From Raffaelea ambrosiae (lineage: Eukaryota; Ascomycota; Sordariomycetes; Ophiostomatales; Ophiostomataceae), in contig PCDI01000010.1 in NCBI GenBank assembly GCA_002778195.1, positions 620,001 to 684,000 on the forward strand: a stretch of 64,000 bases of DNA, given 5' to 3'. Below are positions 19,894 through 31,427 of this stretch, in pieces (the stretch's first letter is position 1; every line of letters starts with the position of its first letter). The position numbers and the translations under genes are program-made. A model generated the notes under the pieces. It saw nothing but the letters and a program-made list of their open reading frames with translations, was not told the origin of the DNA and searched no databases.

Positions 19894-21741
19894 CTAGAAT
19901 ATGTTCAGACTAGCGCCTAGACAGATTGTAAATGAAATGGTTTTGACTTTGTCGTGTCCCCCACTTGGTTGGCGAGTCGGCACGGGGGGGGACAACTCGT
20001 CCAGGACCTCGCGTGCGCGCCACATGTCGGGCGGGCTTTCGGCCTCCCCAAGACCGAAGCCTCTCCAGACAAAGGCGAAAGGTGCGGCCGTACTCGTATT
20101 CTTCCCTGGCGCCGCCATGACCGGGTGTGGTCCATGCGAGGAGGCCTGCCTGTTGTGCGGCTGCCCGCGTCAAGATCGGCGAGACCGTTTTCCGGCGCCC
20201 GTATCATGGGCCGCGGTGGCGGTGTGTCATGGAAGGGCCAGTGCCGAACGACACGCAGATGTCCAAGCCTTTCTTCCCAAAGCTTTCCATGGCTGCGTTG
20301 ATGCTCTCGTTGGCGGATGTACGCTCACGTCGTGCATGCACAGCGAGGTCCACGAATGGTCTGTAGAGCAGCGCCTTCATGTAGTTGGATGCTGCGACCT
20401 CGGGTCACCAGACGCAGCTCGTCCAGGTCTTGGCTGGGTGGAAGATTGTCGAAGCGAATGGATTCAGGCGACTGGGGCAGGTCGAGCTCTATCCGGACCT
20501 CGCATTCCGACGGCAAGACGGCCCAGTCGAGTCGCTGCTCCAGATGCGTCTCTGACTGTTCCGGCGCCTGGTAGCAATAGCCATCGCCGTTCCGTGCCTC
20601 CGGTTAGGCTGTGCGAGCCTGGACATACAGCGACAGGACGGTCTCTGCTCGGTGCAATGCATGCCAGCCTTGGATGACACGCAGCGTGTAAAACAGGTGC
20701 ATGGCCGAGCGCGTGAGGCATTGGCTGGTGGCGAGGCCGTAGGACTCGAGCAGACCGAACCGCTTGCGGGCTGCCTGGAAAGAGGCCTCGGACGTTTGCC
20801 GGCGAGCAGCGCCTTCGTCCACAGAGTTTCGTCCATGGTGCTGGGCTCTTTCGCCCGTCGAATCAAAGGAGGGGGAAATGGCTCCCAGCGCGCAACCCGT
20901 CAGCTTTTGGGGCCGATGAGCATCCTCCGCCCCATGTTTCGACCACGTCCTCTTTGCGTGTGGGAAGGACGTACCGCCAGACAAGACGTGGCATCCCAGC
21001 CACATCCGTCTTGCGAATTCCGTCTGGCATGGTCGCGCAGCTGTCCGATGTACAGGATGGAATTGCTGGGGTGCACAAATTGGAGCAACTGACTGACGAG
21101 CTGCGGGACATCTTCTTCCCGGACGCCTGGTTTCTGGTGTCGCCTTGTCGGAGTGCCGCTGTCGTTGTCGTTTGCATCATAAGCAGTCTGGATGCATCCA
21201 GCCAGATGATGCTCCCGAGAAAGGACGCCACTCGGCCATCGCGCAGCAAAAATGGGCCGCGTCAGAACACAGTCGGTCGACGCGAACGCCCCCACCACCT
21301 CCAATGAGTCTGGGGGGCACGAACGGTCCACGTCTGCGGGCTCGACGGCAAAGGGCCGGCTAATCCTCGGCAGTTCTTCAGATGATACCACCTTGGCGTC
21401 TTGGGCTGCATGGCCCGGTTGGCCGGGCCGGACGCCCGCGGTACTACTGCCTGTTATATCGATCTTGGAAATCCCCTCCTTCAGTGTCTTCAGAATCAAT
21501 AGACAGGCTCTGCATTAGTCTCTCTGCAGGCAAACCCCAGAAAAGCCAACGCCTGGGCGGGGTGGGGAAAGAGAAACAAAAGAGGAAGAAAAGAAAAGAC
21601 CCACGAGGAATGGTCGAGACGTGGGTAAGGAAGGCCACCCCCCAGACAGGCCGTGCACTGGGGCCGCTCATTGTCGCACTTTGTCTTCTCGACCCTGCAG
21701 CTTTCGCAGCCTGTGATTGCACGCTTGCGTGGATGGGACAT
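19894..21741 (-). pseudogene. Broken Zn2Cys6 fungal transcription factor
   Basis: The reading order on the minus strand is that of a fungal-specific Zn2Cys6 regulator. It starts at 21741 with RKRAITGCESCRVEKTKC and RPQCTAC (five cysteines of the cluster). A probable intron follows, then LLILKTLKEGISKI, a HPSNSILYIGQLRDHA block, an intron at 20904-20974 (GTACGT donor), FQAARKRFGLLESYG, SECEVRIELDLPQSP, YMKALLYRPFVDLAVHARR, and a C-terminal FRLCLERLRSW continuing as EAESPPDMWRAREVLDEL. The frame is broken by TAA at 21515-21517 (assuming the first intron), TAA at 20604-20606, TGA at 20204-20206 (where the family has Trp), a frameshift between about 20380 and 20410, and an extra base in a G run at about 20047. 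With several independent lesions this is not a single sequencing error. It is head to head with the MFS transporter. Confidence 0.8.
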
Positions 21742-22738
21742 GGTGCGAAACCGGGTCCTCTGGGTCGGCCTCTCCTAGTGGCGCTCGTCTTGGCCGAGGC
21801 CGGGCGCGCCTTGGCCCAAACCAGGTCGGTCCGAAGTCGTGGGTGTGGCGGAGCCTGGAGCCATCATTGTTGTGCTTGGGTGCATTGGCAATGACTGCCA
21901 TATACTCGTATGCAACTATTCTGGGAAATGTCGGGGAAGTTCAAATACTGACACTCCTCTTTGTCACAACCCGCCTGGCACAGGCAAGTGTAAATACACC
22001 GTATGCAAACGCGCTACGACCTTGGCTGCCCAGGACAGGCCAACCTGCATGACGAGGCCCGTTGCTTTGATTTTCGTTGGATGCGAGTCCTCCTTGTTCG
22101 TCTCGTGCGTGCTCGTACAACGTCGAAGCCCCTGGATGTTCTATTCTTTTTTGCTCGAGACTGTAGAGATGAACTGCTCTTTCCTACTATCTCGTCACTG
22201 CTAGTGCTTGGTTATGTGCCCGCGTTCTATATACACCAGCAACGAGGAGTTGGCCACAATGCCTCGTCTACGTGTCGAGAACATGCATCATCCATCGATG
22301 CTGCCACAGCTGAACTGTTTGGTGGCGTTCGCTTGCCACCCTGCTTTTCATCGTCTGTAGATTGCTGCTCCCAGGTGCTCTCGGACAAGCCATCTGTTGT
22401 GTTTTTTGCCACTTTTTTTTTCTTCTTTCGGGAAAGCACCGATACTCCCCGCCAAGTAGTTGTACGTATGCCGCAATCGAATGGCCCCATGCTGTCACCT
22501 GGTATCCCTGTCTACCCCGGGTGTCTTTCCCCACGGGGAATACTGTGGAGACGGCAGTTCAGTTCTGGCAATGGACTTCTCAATTGACGCCTGTCCTTTG
22601 TATGCGGCAGGCAAAACTTGCATATAGATAACTACCTGGAGCCGTTCCTATGGCCTTTGGCGGGACTGTGCATGGCATAGCCACTTGCTGCAGCCTTGGG
22701 CGTCTTCCTGATCTGCTCCTTTTTTCGCCACTCTCACT
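21742..22738. promoter_or_regulatory. Region between the TF pseudogene and the MFS gene
   Basis: About 1 kb without a supported gene. Near the transporter it contains CCCCGG (about 22515-22520) and the inverted repeat TTCCCCACGGGGAA (22527-22540). The former and the CCCCAC half of the latter match, on the minus strand, the CreA/Mig1 consensus SYGGRG. Carbon-catabolite control of the transporter is a plausible inference only. Confidence 0.35.
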
Positions 22739-24393
22739 ATGACTGCCAGCACATTCAAGTCTGTCGGTGCGGAAGTTGCCGCGGTTCTGCCTACTGATGG
22801 CAAGCCCTGGTACAAGAAGCGGAATCTGTTTCTTCTCAATGTCTGCCTGATGAGCCTGTTTATGCTCTCCTCCGGCAATGGCTACGATGGCTCCATGCTG
22901 AACGGCCTGCTGGCTCTCCCGCCCTGGAAATCCTTCATGGGGGAGCCCAGTGGTGCCTGGCTCGGGTTCATCAGCGGCGCGCAAAATCTCGGCAGCATCG
23001 CGTTCTCTCCTCTGGTGGCATGGTCTGCCAATCGCTTCGGCCGCAAGCCCACCATCTTCACGGGGTACATATTCCTGGTCCTGGGTGTCGGCCTGCAAGC
23101 CGGGGCCACCAACCCGTCCATGTTTGTGGCCGCTCGCGTCGTTGTGGGAGTCGCCAGCGCCTTCTTTGGCGGCTCGGTGCCCCTGTTGATGACAGAGACG
23201 GCGTATCCCACCCATCGTGGTATTCTCACGAGCATCTACATGTGTGGGTGGTATGTCGGTAAGTGTCGGCCGTGGAGGGTCTTCTGGGCTGATCGATCTA
23301 CTCCTACTGCAAACCCTCTATACTAAGACCGTTCCCAGGCTCGTTCCTTGCCGCATGGTCCACTTTTGGTACTCGCAACTACGAAAGCTCCTGGTCGTGG
23401 CGCATCCCTTCCATCCTCCAGCTGCTTCTTCCGGTCATTGTCATCCCGGTTCTCATCTTCATGCCGGAGTCTCCTCGCTTCTTGGCTTCGCAGGGGCATC
23501 ACGACCAGGCCAGAGCCTTTCTCATCAAGTACCACGCGGAAGGGGACGAGGACTCCCTCTTGGCCGCCTTTGAGCTGGCCGAGATTAGCCGTGTGCTGGA
23601 AATGGAGGTCGAGCAGAAAGCGGTCTCCTGGCGGGATATGGTCGCCACGCCGGCCAACCGGAAACGGACCTACATCACCGTCTTCTTGGGCGTCTTTGTC
23701 CAGTGGACCGGCCAGAACGTGGCCGGCTACTATTTGTCGCCCGTGCTGGAGTCTGTTGGCGTGACTACGGTCACACAGCAGACGCTGATCAACGGGTTCC
23801 TGCAGGTCTGGAATCTTCTGTGCGCACTGACGGGTGCCTTCCATGTCGACCGCATCGGGCGGCGTTTTCTCTTCCTGGGCTCCGTCACAGGCATGCTCGT
23901 CTCCTACATTCTGATCACAGCCCTCTCCGCCACGTTCTCCCAGGGAGGGTCGGCTGCGGTCGGAATCGCTGTGATCCCGTTTCTCTTCCTGATGTATGGG
24001 TGCTTCTCGGGCGCCTTCACGCCGCTCATGGTGGCGTACCCCGTCGAGATCTGGCCGTACAACTTGCGCGCCCGCGGCCTGGCAGTGTCTCTCGCCTGCA
24101 CGACGATTGCCGTGTTCTTCAACATTTTCGTCAACCCGATTGCGCTGGAGGCGATTGACTGGAAATACTACCTGGTGTACGTATTTATTCTCACCGGCGG
24201 CGGCCTGGTGATCTACTTCTTCTTTCCCGAGACGCGAGGCTACAGTCTGGAGGAGATTGCACGGGTCTTTGATGGCGACGATGCCGCAGTCCCCAAGGAA
24301 GGCGTCATCGCGGACAAGATCAAGGCCACGGGAACTACGATGCATGTCGACGACGCTACTGCAGCCGGCGAGAAAGCAGCCGAGTCAGCCTGA
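22739..24393 (+). CDS. MFS sugar transporter (hexose / lactose-permease-like)
   Basis: Two exons, 22739-23258 and 23339-24393, 524 aa. It belongs to the sugar porter family of the major facilitator superfamily with 12 predicted membrane helices in the plasma membrane, and carries out H+-coupled sugar uptake. Signatures are NGYDGSMLNGL in helix 1, NRFGRKPTIF after helix 2, R-x-x-x-G in the ARVVVGVASAF segment, MPESPRFLASQG before the central loop, HVDRIGRRFLFLGS and PETRGYSLEEIARVFDG at the end. The closest type by motif is the fungal lactose permease-like/quinate-like group (NRKRTYI, QNVAGYYLSPVLE). It is divergent from the dead Zn2Cys6 gene, its probable former regulator. Confidence 0.92.
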
Positions 24394-25066
24394 ACAATGT
24401 GGAGGACCAAAAACGTGGCAACCATAGGAGGCTGCATGTCAACAGTCATCATTGGCTAGAAATATAGAAATATGTTGGTAGGCGCGCGGGTCGTTTTGTT
24501 TCATCAATCAATCGTCTACGTTCTCTATTATTTTGATTCATGTCATTCCCTTGCCGTGGTAGCATTTGTGTCGGCGATACAGCCAATCGAGCACCCTGAT
24601 ACCGTGATATATAGCTTAGGTTTTCCTTCAGTCAACCACGTCGCCGATCACTTATTGCTCCTACTTCGTAGACTCTAGACCTGTGCCAGCAGCCCGGCTG
24701 GTTGCTCCTCCTTAACTCGACGCCCAAGCACGTCATATCATGTAAGTTGGTACATTCATCATGTTACAACTAACAACGGCGTTGCACGGCCACCAACTGT
24801 TTCGCAAAACTATGCTCCGATTCCTCGAAAATGGATTTGGCCCATACTTTAGCCAAACGGACTGCGGGTCTGAAGGGCTAGTTTCGGCGTATTGCCGGGA
24901 ACAGTACGTGAAGATTTGTCAGAATTTGGACTTTGCTCCACCTGCAGAACAAATGCGCGCATACTATTCTGCATGGTAAAACACAGGCAAACTTTGGGGG
25001 ATAGACTGCAAGAAGATCCAAGCTGTCTGTGCCAGTCAGCCCTCCTTCCAATCACAAGAAAGCATA
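24394..25066. other. Intergenic region, no gene seen
   Basis: The 3' flank of the MFS gene and the promoter of the UPF0303 gene. A short 72-codon frame at 24761-24979 has no recognisable features and is not called. Confidence 0.5.
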
Positions 25067-25740
25067 ATGGCGTCCACTACTCTGGGCACGCCGCTGGCAA
25101 GTGTATGCCTCTTCTCCTCCTGTTCCTCCAACAACCCCATCTCTCCTCCATTCCCCATCTTTGATCCCCCCCCTAGGTCTCTCCTTTTCGGTTTGCCCTC
25201 TTCGGGTTCCTGTCTCCGCCCACGTGGCTTTTTTTTCGCTAAAGGGAACGTACTATGTAGTTTGCGGATATCACGGCGCAGGAGAAGACGCTTGTGCTCC
25301 CGCATTTCACCGGCGACGATGCCTTTGAGCTTGGCATCTTGATCCGCAACCGGCTGCGGGAAGTCAGCGAGAAACCAGCCGTCGTCAACATCACGCTGGC
25401 AAACCACAACCAGCTGCTCTTCCATGCCACATCCCGGCCCGGGACCGTGCCGGACAACGACACCTGGGTGGCCCGCAAACGCAACTTTGTGCTTCGGTTT
25501 GGCTACAGCACCTGGGCGGGCCGCCATAAATTTGACATGGGCAACATGGAGCTGTTCAAGGCCAAGCTCCAACTGGGCGACTCGGTTGGCGACTACGCCC
25601 TCCACGGCGGCGGCTACCCCATTCGTGTCCAGGGCGTGGAGGGCCCCATTGGCTGCATCGTGGTGAGCGGCCTCGCCCAAGAGCAGGATCACCAAGTCGT
25701 TGTTGAGTCGCTGCAGGCGTTCCTGGCTGCGACCAAATAA
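25067..25740 (+). CDS. UPF0303 / heme-degrading-like domain protein (YBR137W family)
   Basis: Two exons, 25067-25102 and 25261-25740, 171 aa, the usual size for this family. The donor GTATGC after MASTTLGTPLAS and the acceptor ATGTAG before FADITAQEK keep phase 0. Family motifs are FELGILIRNRL, PAVVNITLANHNQLLFHAT, DTWVARKRNFVLRFGYS, HGGGYPIRVQG and GPIGCIVVSGLAQEQDH. The fold is of the GAF/PAS-like HbpS (GlcG) type. Yeast Ybr137w has been linked to the guided-entry (GET) pathway, but a general function is not established. It is probably a small soluble cytosolic oligomer. Confidence 0.88.
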
Positions 25741-26577
25741 TATCGGCATGGCCAAGTGTAGATGAGAGGCAGGCAGAAGTAGACGATCAAGATGTCTCTA
25801 GACAGTGCGTTCAATTTACGTAACATCGCTTAGCTCAGAATTGAGTTGATATTCAGAATTATAGAGGATTAGACAATAGAATGGCCTGTGGCGAACTTGC
25901 ACGCCTGACTTCTGTGAAGCATTCGTCTAAATATTGGTGGAAGTTCTTATACTTTTTCTCGTGAAGTTTGCAGTTTTTGTTTTTGTTACTATTATTGTTG
26001 TTGTCACCTTTACTTCTATATGCAGGTTGTCTTATTCTACGGGCGGGGATTGAAGCGTGGCATCAAACTGGAATCATCCAGCCAAACAAGTACGTCCTGT
26101 CGCGGAAGTTCTGCTCTACTAACTCATATTTCATTCACAGTGCCTCACGTAAACAATCGCAGCCTTGTCTCGGGTTCGGAAATTCTCTGGTTACGCCACC
26201 AACATTTTTTTTTTTAAATTTAGAAGAGAGAATTCGGCAAATTCGCCTGCCTATCACGGAATTAGTATTTCAGAACTAGCTCTTTGTCCCGGGATGGAAG
26301 GTCCCAGATCTGTGACCCGGTTTCTTTCCGGGCTAGGGAATAACAAGCGCTAAGGCAAGAGTTGGTTGATCTACTTTTGATTCACAGCCGTTGGAGATGC
26401 TATTCAAGGCCAGGTCTGGCCGAGTTTTGAGTAGACCATGTGGTATGAGTACTACGCAAGCATCGTAGGAATGTCAGTCACCAAACAAAATGCGGGAATT
26501 CTTGATGTTGATCAACTGCAGGTGACTATATAAATGTACTCGCACATTCCTTCCGCGCTGTTATACAGAGCAACATC

Positions 26578-26607
26578 TTTGCCGGGCAATCGTGAGAACC
26601 CGGCAAA
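26578..26607. repeat. Perfect 9-bp stem-loop
   Basis: TTTGCCGGG pairs with CCCGGCAAA across a 12-nt loop. Confidence 0.8.
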
Positions 26608-26626
26608 CTGGTTACCGCACTGCATT

Positions 26627-26665
26627 ACCCAAAAGAACTCGTACTTGGCGTGTTATCTTTTGGGT
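26627..26665. repeat. Perfect 10-bp stem-loop
   Basis: ACCCAAAAGA (26627-26636) pairs with TCTTTTGGGT (26656-26665) across a 19-nt loop, 19 bp after the previous stem-loop. Confidence 0.8.
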
Positions 26666-27393
26666 TTATCTCGAAGCCCCATGGAACTGATAGGGGGATG
26701 ACGCAGCGTATCATTGCGTCGGCAATTATTCTGGTTTGGGACTAAGTCAATCGGCCCTTCACACCACAAAACACTCTCGGCTTTGCTTGTCTACGTAGCG
26801 GCTTATACCGAAAAAGCTTGTATCAGGAAGAAAGTCTTCTGGAAAAGCGAGACAAGACTGCCATTTCGATGCCCATCGCCCCAACTCCCTACTTGCAGCA
26901 CCTGCTATTACATAGTATGTACCTCGTCGAAACAGATCGCAAAGGTACCATACATGCAAGACTCGAAGGGACACCCAGCCCTTGCTATTGGCCTCTGTTC
27001 TTATCATCATCCTAGGGGAAGCAGGGTTCCTCGTCGCTCGTGCTGGAGAGCGGAGCGCCGTATGCTTCGTCTGCCGACCTAAATTACAACCTTCCTAAAC
27101 CGCTGCCGCGGGGTGTTCGCGTACTCGCACGCTAGGAATGGTCTTACTGATAAGCTACAGGGCTTCTAGAATGAGTAATAAGTGCAGATCCCAAGCCACC
27201 GAAGCCTCTTCTCCATATTTGCCCCAAATGGGTGGAATGCGTAAATAAAACAACCCTTCCCACTGTCTGGGTATTCTTTGCTCTGTCCCGGCTACAAGCA
27301 ATACATTTGACCAGAACGGCAGGGGCCAGCATTTACCACCCCCAGGTCCTGAGCGGCAAAATTTTTTTTTTTTCCCACGCTGGAAACGGGACC

Positions 27394-30355
27394 ATGAAGG
27401 AACAGGCCGACATTGTGACGGGGGCCATTAGTAACAGCGACGGCAGTGACCATGACAGGGCTGGAAAACCCGACCCGGAGAAGGGCCTGCCAGGTGGCAA
27501 CCTAGAAACGACGGCTCTGCGTTACGGCCACCTGGACGAACTGGAAGTCGACCTCGGAAATGTGATCGCCAAAGACGATGAAGAGGAGGGCGACTATGAT
27601 GCCGACACCAGCCCTTTCCCGTCTGTCCGGGCTGTGGTACCCGACACGGACGACCCGGACATGCCAGTCAACACTTTCCGTGCCTGGTTGCTCGGTATCG
27701 TGAGATCTCCCCTTTCGAGTCCCAATTGTTGGGGGTAAAAAAAATAAATAAATCCTGGCCTGTAACTAACACAGTTCTGCTCCCAGGTCTTTGTCTTTAT
27801 CGGTGCCGGCGTCAACCAGTTCTTCAGTCTGCGCTACCCAGGCGTGCACATCGTGGCCCTTGTGGCCGAGCTCGTGGCCTTTCCCCTTGGCGTCGCCATA
27901 GCCAAGGCGCTTCCCATTAGCCGCTTCAACCCGGACCACCACTTCAACATCAAGGAGCATGCGCTCGTGACCATCATGAGCAACGTCTCCTTTGGCTTCA
28001 GCACCGCCGACTCGACCAACATCATCCAGGCGGCCAAGTTCTATGGCTTCACCCTGAAGACCGGCTTCTCCGTCATGGTCGTGCTGTGCTGCCAGCTTCT
28101 CGGCTACGGCGTGGCCGGCTTGTCGTCGGAGCTGCTCGTCCGGCCGGCCACGCTGATCTGGCCCGGCACCCTGGGCAATGTGGCGCTGCTGTCGTCGCTG
28201 CACTCGCGGAGCAATGCCATTGTCAACGGCTGGAAGATGACGCGCATCCGATTCTTTCTGATCGTCGGAGGCATTTCTTTCATCTGGTGCGCTACACTCG
28301 CCCCCCTTCTCCCCTTTAGTTAATCTCCGCGTTGGCGGCACGACACAAACTAACGCGCAATCCACTTGTTCAGGTATTGGTTCCCAGGCTTGATCTTCAC
28401 GGGATTGAGCTATTTCTCCTGGTACGTGAAACTGTCTGCCATAGTATGCCTCCATTCTTGTGCCCCGAATGCAAGCTAACACCCGATACAGGATTTGGTA
28501 GGTCTTACCCAATACAAGCACGTCGTCAATTTAGCCTACTTACAGGGAACAGCTGGATCGTCCCGAACAACCGCGCGGTTAACCAAGTGTTCGGCATGGT
28601 AAGCAACACCCAACCTTATCTTGGGGGTGCCTCGATCGTAGAGCACGAACGGCCACTAATTACCCCGATTGCTTACAGGTGACGGGTCTGGGGCTCTTCC
28701 CCCTGACGTTCGACTGGAGCATGGTTGCTTACAACACGAACCCGCTTTTGTCGCCGCATTGGGCTGCTTTGAATGTGTTTTTCGGCTTTGCCATTTTCTT
28801 CTGGATTGTCACTCCGGTACGCTGTCCGATTGAACTTTTGCCCTTGACTGAACAGTTCTTGCCCTGGTGGCTACATATCATGTCTGACATCTACCTAGGC
28901 CCTCTACTACACGAATACCTGGTTTACAGCCTACCTGCCGCTCTGCACGGCCGACGTCTACGACCGCTATGGCGTTGTCTACAACTCCTCGGCTATCATT
29001 ACCGGTCAGGAGTTTGACGAGGCCAAGTACCAGGAGTATTCGGCGCCGTACTTGCCGGCCACGTATGCCTTTGTGTATGGGCTGTCGTTCGCTTCCATCA
29101 CCTCTGTCTTGACCCACGTCTACTTTTTCCACTGGGAGGAGATCATGCACGCCGTCCGCGGATCGGGCAAGCTGGACATCCACGCGCGTCTGATGCGGCG
29201 TTACAAGAAGGTGCCCATCTGGTGGTGGGTGGCGATCATCTTGGTGATCATGGGCATGTCGATTGCCATGACCGAGGTGTATCACACAGGCCTGCCCGTC
29301 TACGGCATCATTTTGGCCTTTGTCATTCCTGCCATCTACATGGTACCTTGCGGAAGTAAGCAATACTGCGATCCCATCTCCTTCGTTTCCCTGTTTTGAA
29401 TGCTGATTGATCGTGTACAGTGATCCAAGGCATTGCCAATGTGGACGCGAACCAGATCAACGTCTTGGCTGAGTTCATCGGCGGCTACATGTTCCAGGGC
29501 AAGCCCATCGCCAACATGCTTTTCAAGATCCTGTCTACGGATGTCGTGGGCCAGGGACTGTACTTTGTCATGGACATGAAGCTCGCCCACTACCTCAAGA
29601 TCCCCTCGCGCACCCTCTTCTTCGCCCAGGGTCTGGCCACCGTCCTCGGCGCCCTGACCCAGGTCGGCGTTACCATCTGGATGCTGGGCAACGTCGACGG
29701 CATCTGCGAAGACGACCAGCCCAACGGCTTCACCTGCCCCAACGGCAAGACGGTGTGGTCGTCGTCTGTGGTCTGGGGTCTCGTGGGTCCCGCACGGCTG
29801 TACTCGTCGGGCAAGATCTACTCGGGTCTGCTGCACTTTTTCTGGATCGGCCTCATCTTCCCGCCCATCACGTACTACCTCTGGAAGTACACCAAGTCCG
29901 AGTTTATCCGCAAGATCAACTGGCCGCTCATCTTTGTGGGCACATACAACGTGCCACCCGCAACGGGCATCAACTACAGCTCTTGGTACATTGTCAACCT
30001 GGTCTTCAACAAGATCATCTACCGCCGATTCCCGGGCTGGTGGGCCAAGTACAACTATGTGCTGGCGGCGGCGCTCGATACGGGTCTGGCGCTGTCGGGC
30101 ATCGTGATCTTCTTTGCCGTGACGTATGGACCCAATGTCCAGTTCCCTGACTGGTGGGGAAATACAGTGTAAGTTCTTGTTGTGCTTTTTTTTTGAAAAA
30201 GAAGAAAAAATTGTTCCTCTTGGAATATTTCAACGTGTGTGCTGATCAATACTGACGTGTTCAGATGGCAAAATACTGCCGACAACAACGGTGTACCTTG
30301 GCTGGATATGCCGGACGTGGGCTATTTTGGCCCTAGCAACGGGACATGGTCGTAA
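27394..30355 (+). CDS. OPT-family oligopeptide transporter
   Basis: Nine exons: 27394-27699, 27787-28286, 28374-28421, 28492-28497, 28553-28598, 28679-28816, 28899-29355, 29421-30168, 30265-30355; 779 aa, typical of fungal OPT proteins. The N-terminal ~90 residues are acidic and cytosolic. Family motifs are NTFRAWLLGIVFVFIGAGVN, HFNIKEHALVTIMSNVSFG, SYFSWICWIVPNNRAVNQV (assembled across the 6-nt exon), YYTNTWFTAYLP and the C-terminal GINYSSWYIVNLVFN. The family imports tetra/pentapeptides, glutathione or metal-chelate peptides with protons at the plasma membrane. The exon-4 micro-exon (6 nt, G-ATT-TG) is needed to restore the conserved SWICWI segment. The exon-5 acceptor is the second AG (after GGGAACAG); the first would open a stop. 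Confidence 0.9.
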
Positions 30356-30889
30356 GCCCCTTGGTGTAGAAAGGGGATAGCTCGGTGGTGGACGTCTTGT
30401 ATAGTTTCCGCGTCGTCGTATGTAAGCCATCAAACGAGCATCAAATTAGGCATGGCACAAAGAGAAATCATAGGCGATGACAACGGCATCACGTGCATGC
30501 TTGAAGGGGCGTCGTTATCTCGCGGCAAAGGAACTACGCCCGCGAACTACGACGTTATCTAGCTCGACAGATCCCACCCGTGGTCTACTGAATCCGCCGA
30601 GACATGCTTATTGGTTAGCTTAATAAAGGGAATTGCTGAATGGTTTATCTCGGATCAGATAATCATACGATCTGTAAGGCTGAGTTCCGAAATCTTGCCC
30701 GAGGATATTCTTCCCCGGGGGCATTGATGCGGAGATCTCCTATGTTGGATGCCTAGAGTTGTTCTTGCAACGCAATGTCCCGCCGTCTCTCAGGATAGCA
30801 TGGGTACACGGGAACGTGCAACACGTAAGACGGCATGCTGTGGCTGCGTCTGGAGTAAATTCCTGGTGTGCCATTACATCTGAGCGCAA

Positions 30890-30903
30890 TCGGGGAGACC
30901 CGA
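30890..30903. promoter_or_regulatory. UaY-type purine-catabolism activator site
   Basis: The sequence TCGG-GGAGAC-CCGA matches the UaY/Ppr1-type consensus TCGG-N6-CCGA exactly. It lies 613 bp upstream of the start codon at 31516. Confidence 0.6.
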
Positions 30904-31427
30904 GGGCCAGCGAAGACGTCCCAGCAGCGTGACACGGTTCGGAGGCATCAGGACATGGCAGACAGGAATATTCGCGCGGCAGGATGCAGCCACAGCAGGA
31001 TCCTGGTGGCGGAGAACTGGAAAAATCCTCCAAAAACCAGCACGGTTGCGGGTGGGTTTGCGAGGCTCGCCAGCCGCCAAAACGCCGCGAAGTTTCTGTG
31101 GAGACCCGACTAGTACGTCACTCAGACATCTTTGTTGTTGGCGGCCCTCGCACAAGGGCCAAGCCATATCAAGGGACCCGCTTATCAGCTCTTGGGTGCG
31201 GTCGAGTGCGGACTGCCCGCCCGCTTGCTATTCCGCCCATCGCGGTCTCTGCCGGGAGCCAAGGGATGAGCGACGAGATAAATAGAGACTCTGGGCCCCA
31301 GGGAAACACGAGACTTTTCTGGAGAACTCGACAAAAGTACTCTGAGTATCAACAGCCTCGAGACTGATAGCAAGATTCAAGAACCTTGAATTCGATCCAT
31401 TCCCACTTCCACACGCTTACACTGCTA

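Larger units (their letters stand above)
25741..27393. other. 1.65-kb gene-free, relatively AT-rich stretch with stem-loops
   Basis: No coding frame with support on either strand. It contains several inverted repeats around 26317-26721 (listed separately) and a TATATAAA element at 26526-26533. It could be an untranslated RNA locus or transposon debris. I see no terminal repeats or transposase fragments. Confidence 0.45.

Noticed and set aside
20047..20050. Reading the transcription factor as an intact gene with one sequencing error at the G run
   Set aside because: The G-run frameshift alone could be an error, but three in-frame stops and a second frameshift elsewhere make a broken gene the simpler reading.
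26281..26340. Possible tRNA or transposon end near the CCCGG hairpin
   Set aside because: No B-box (GGTTCGANNCC), no cloverleaf, no target-site duplication or terminal inverted repeat could be found.
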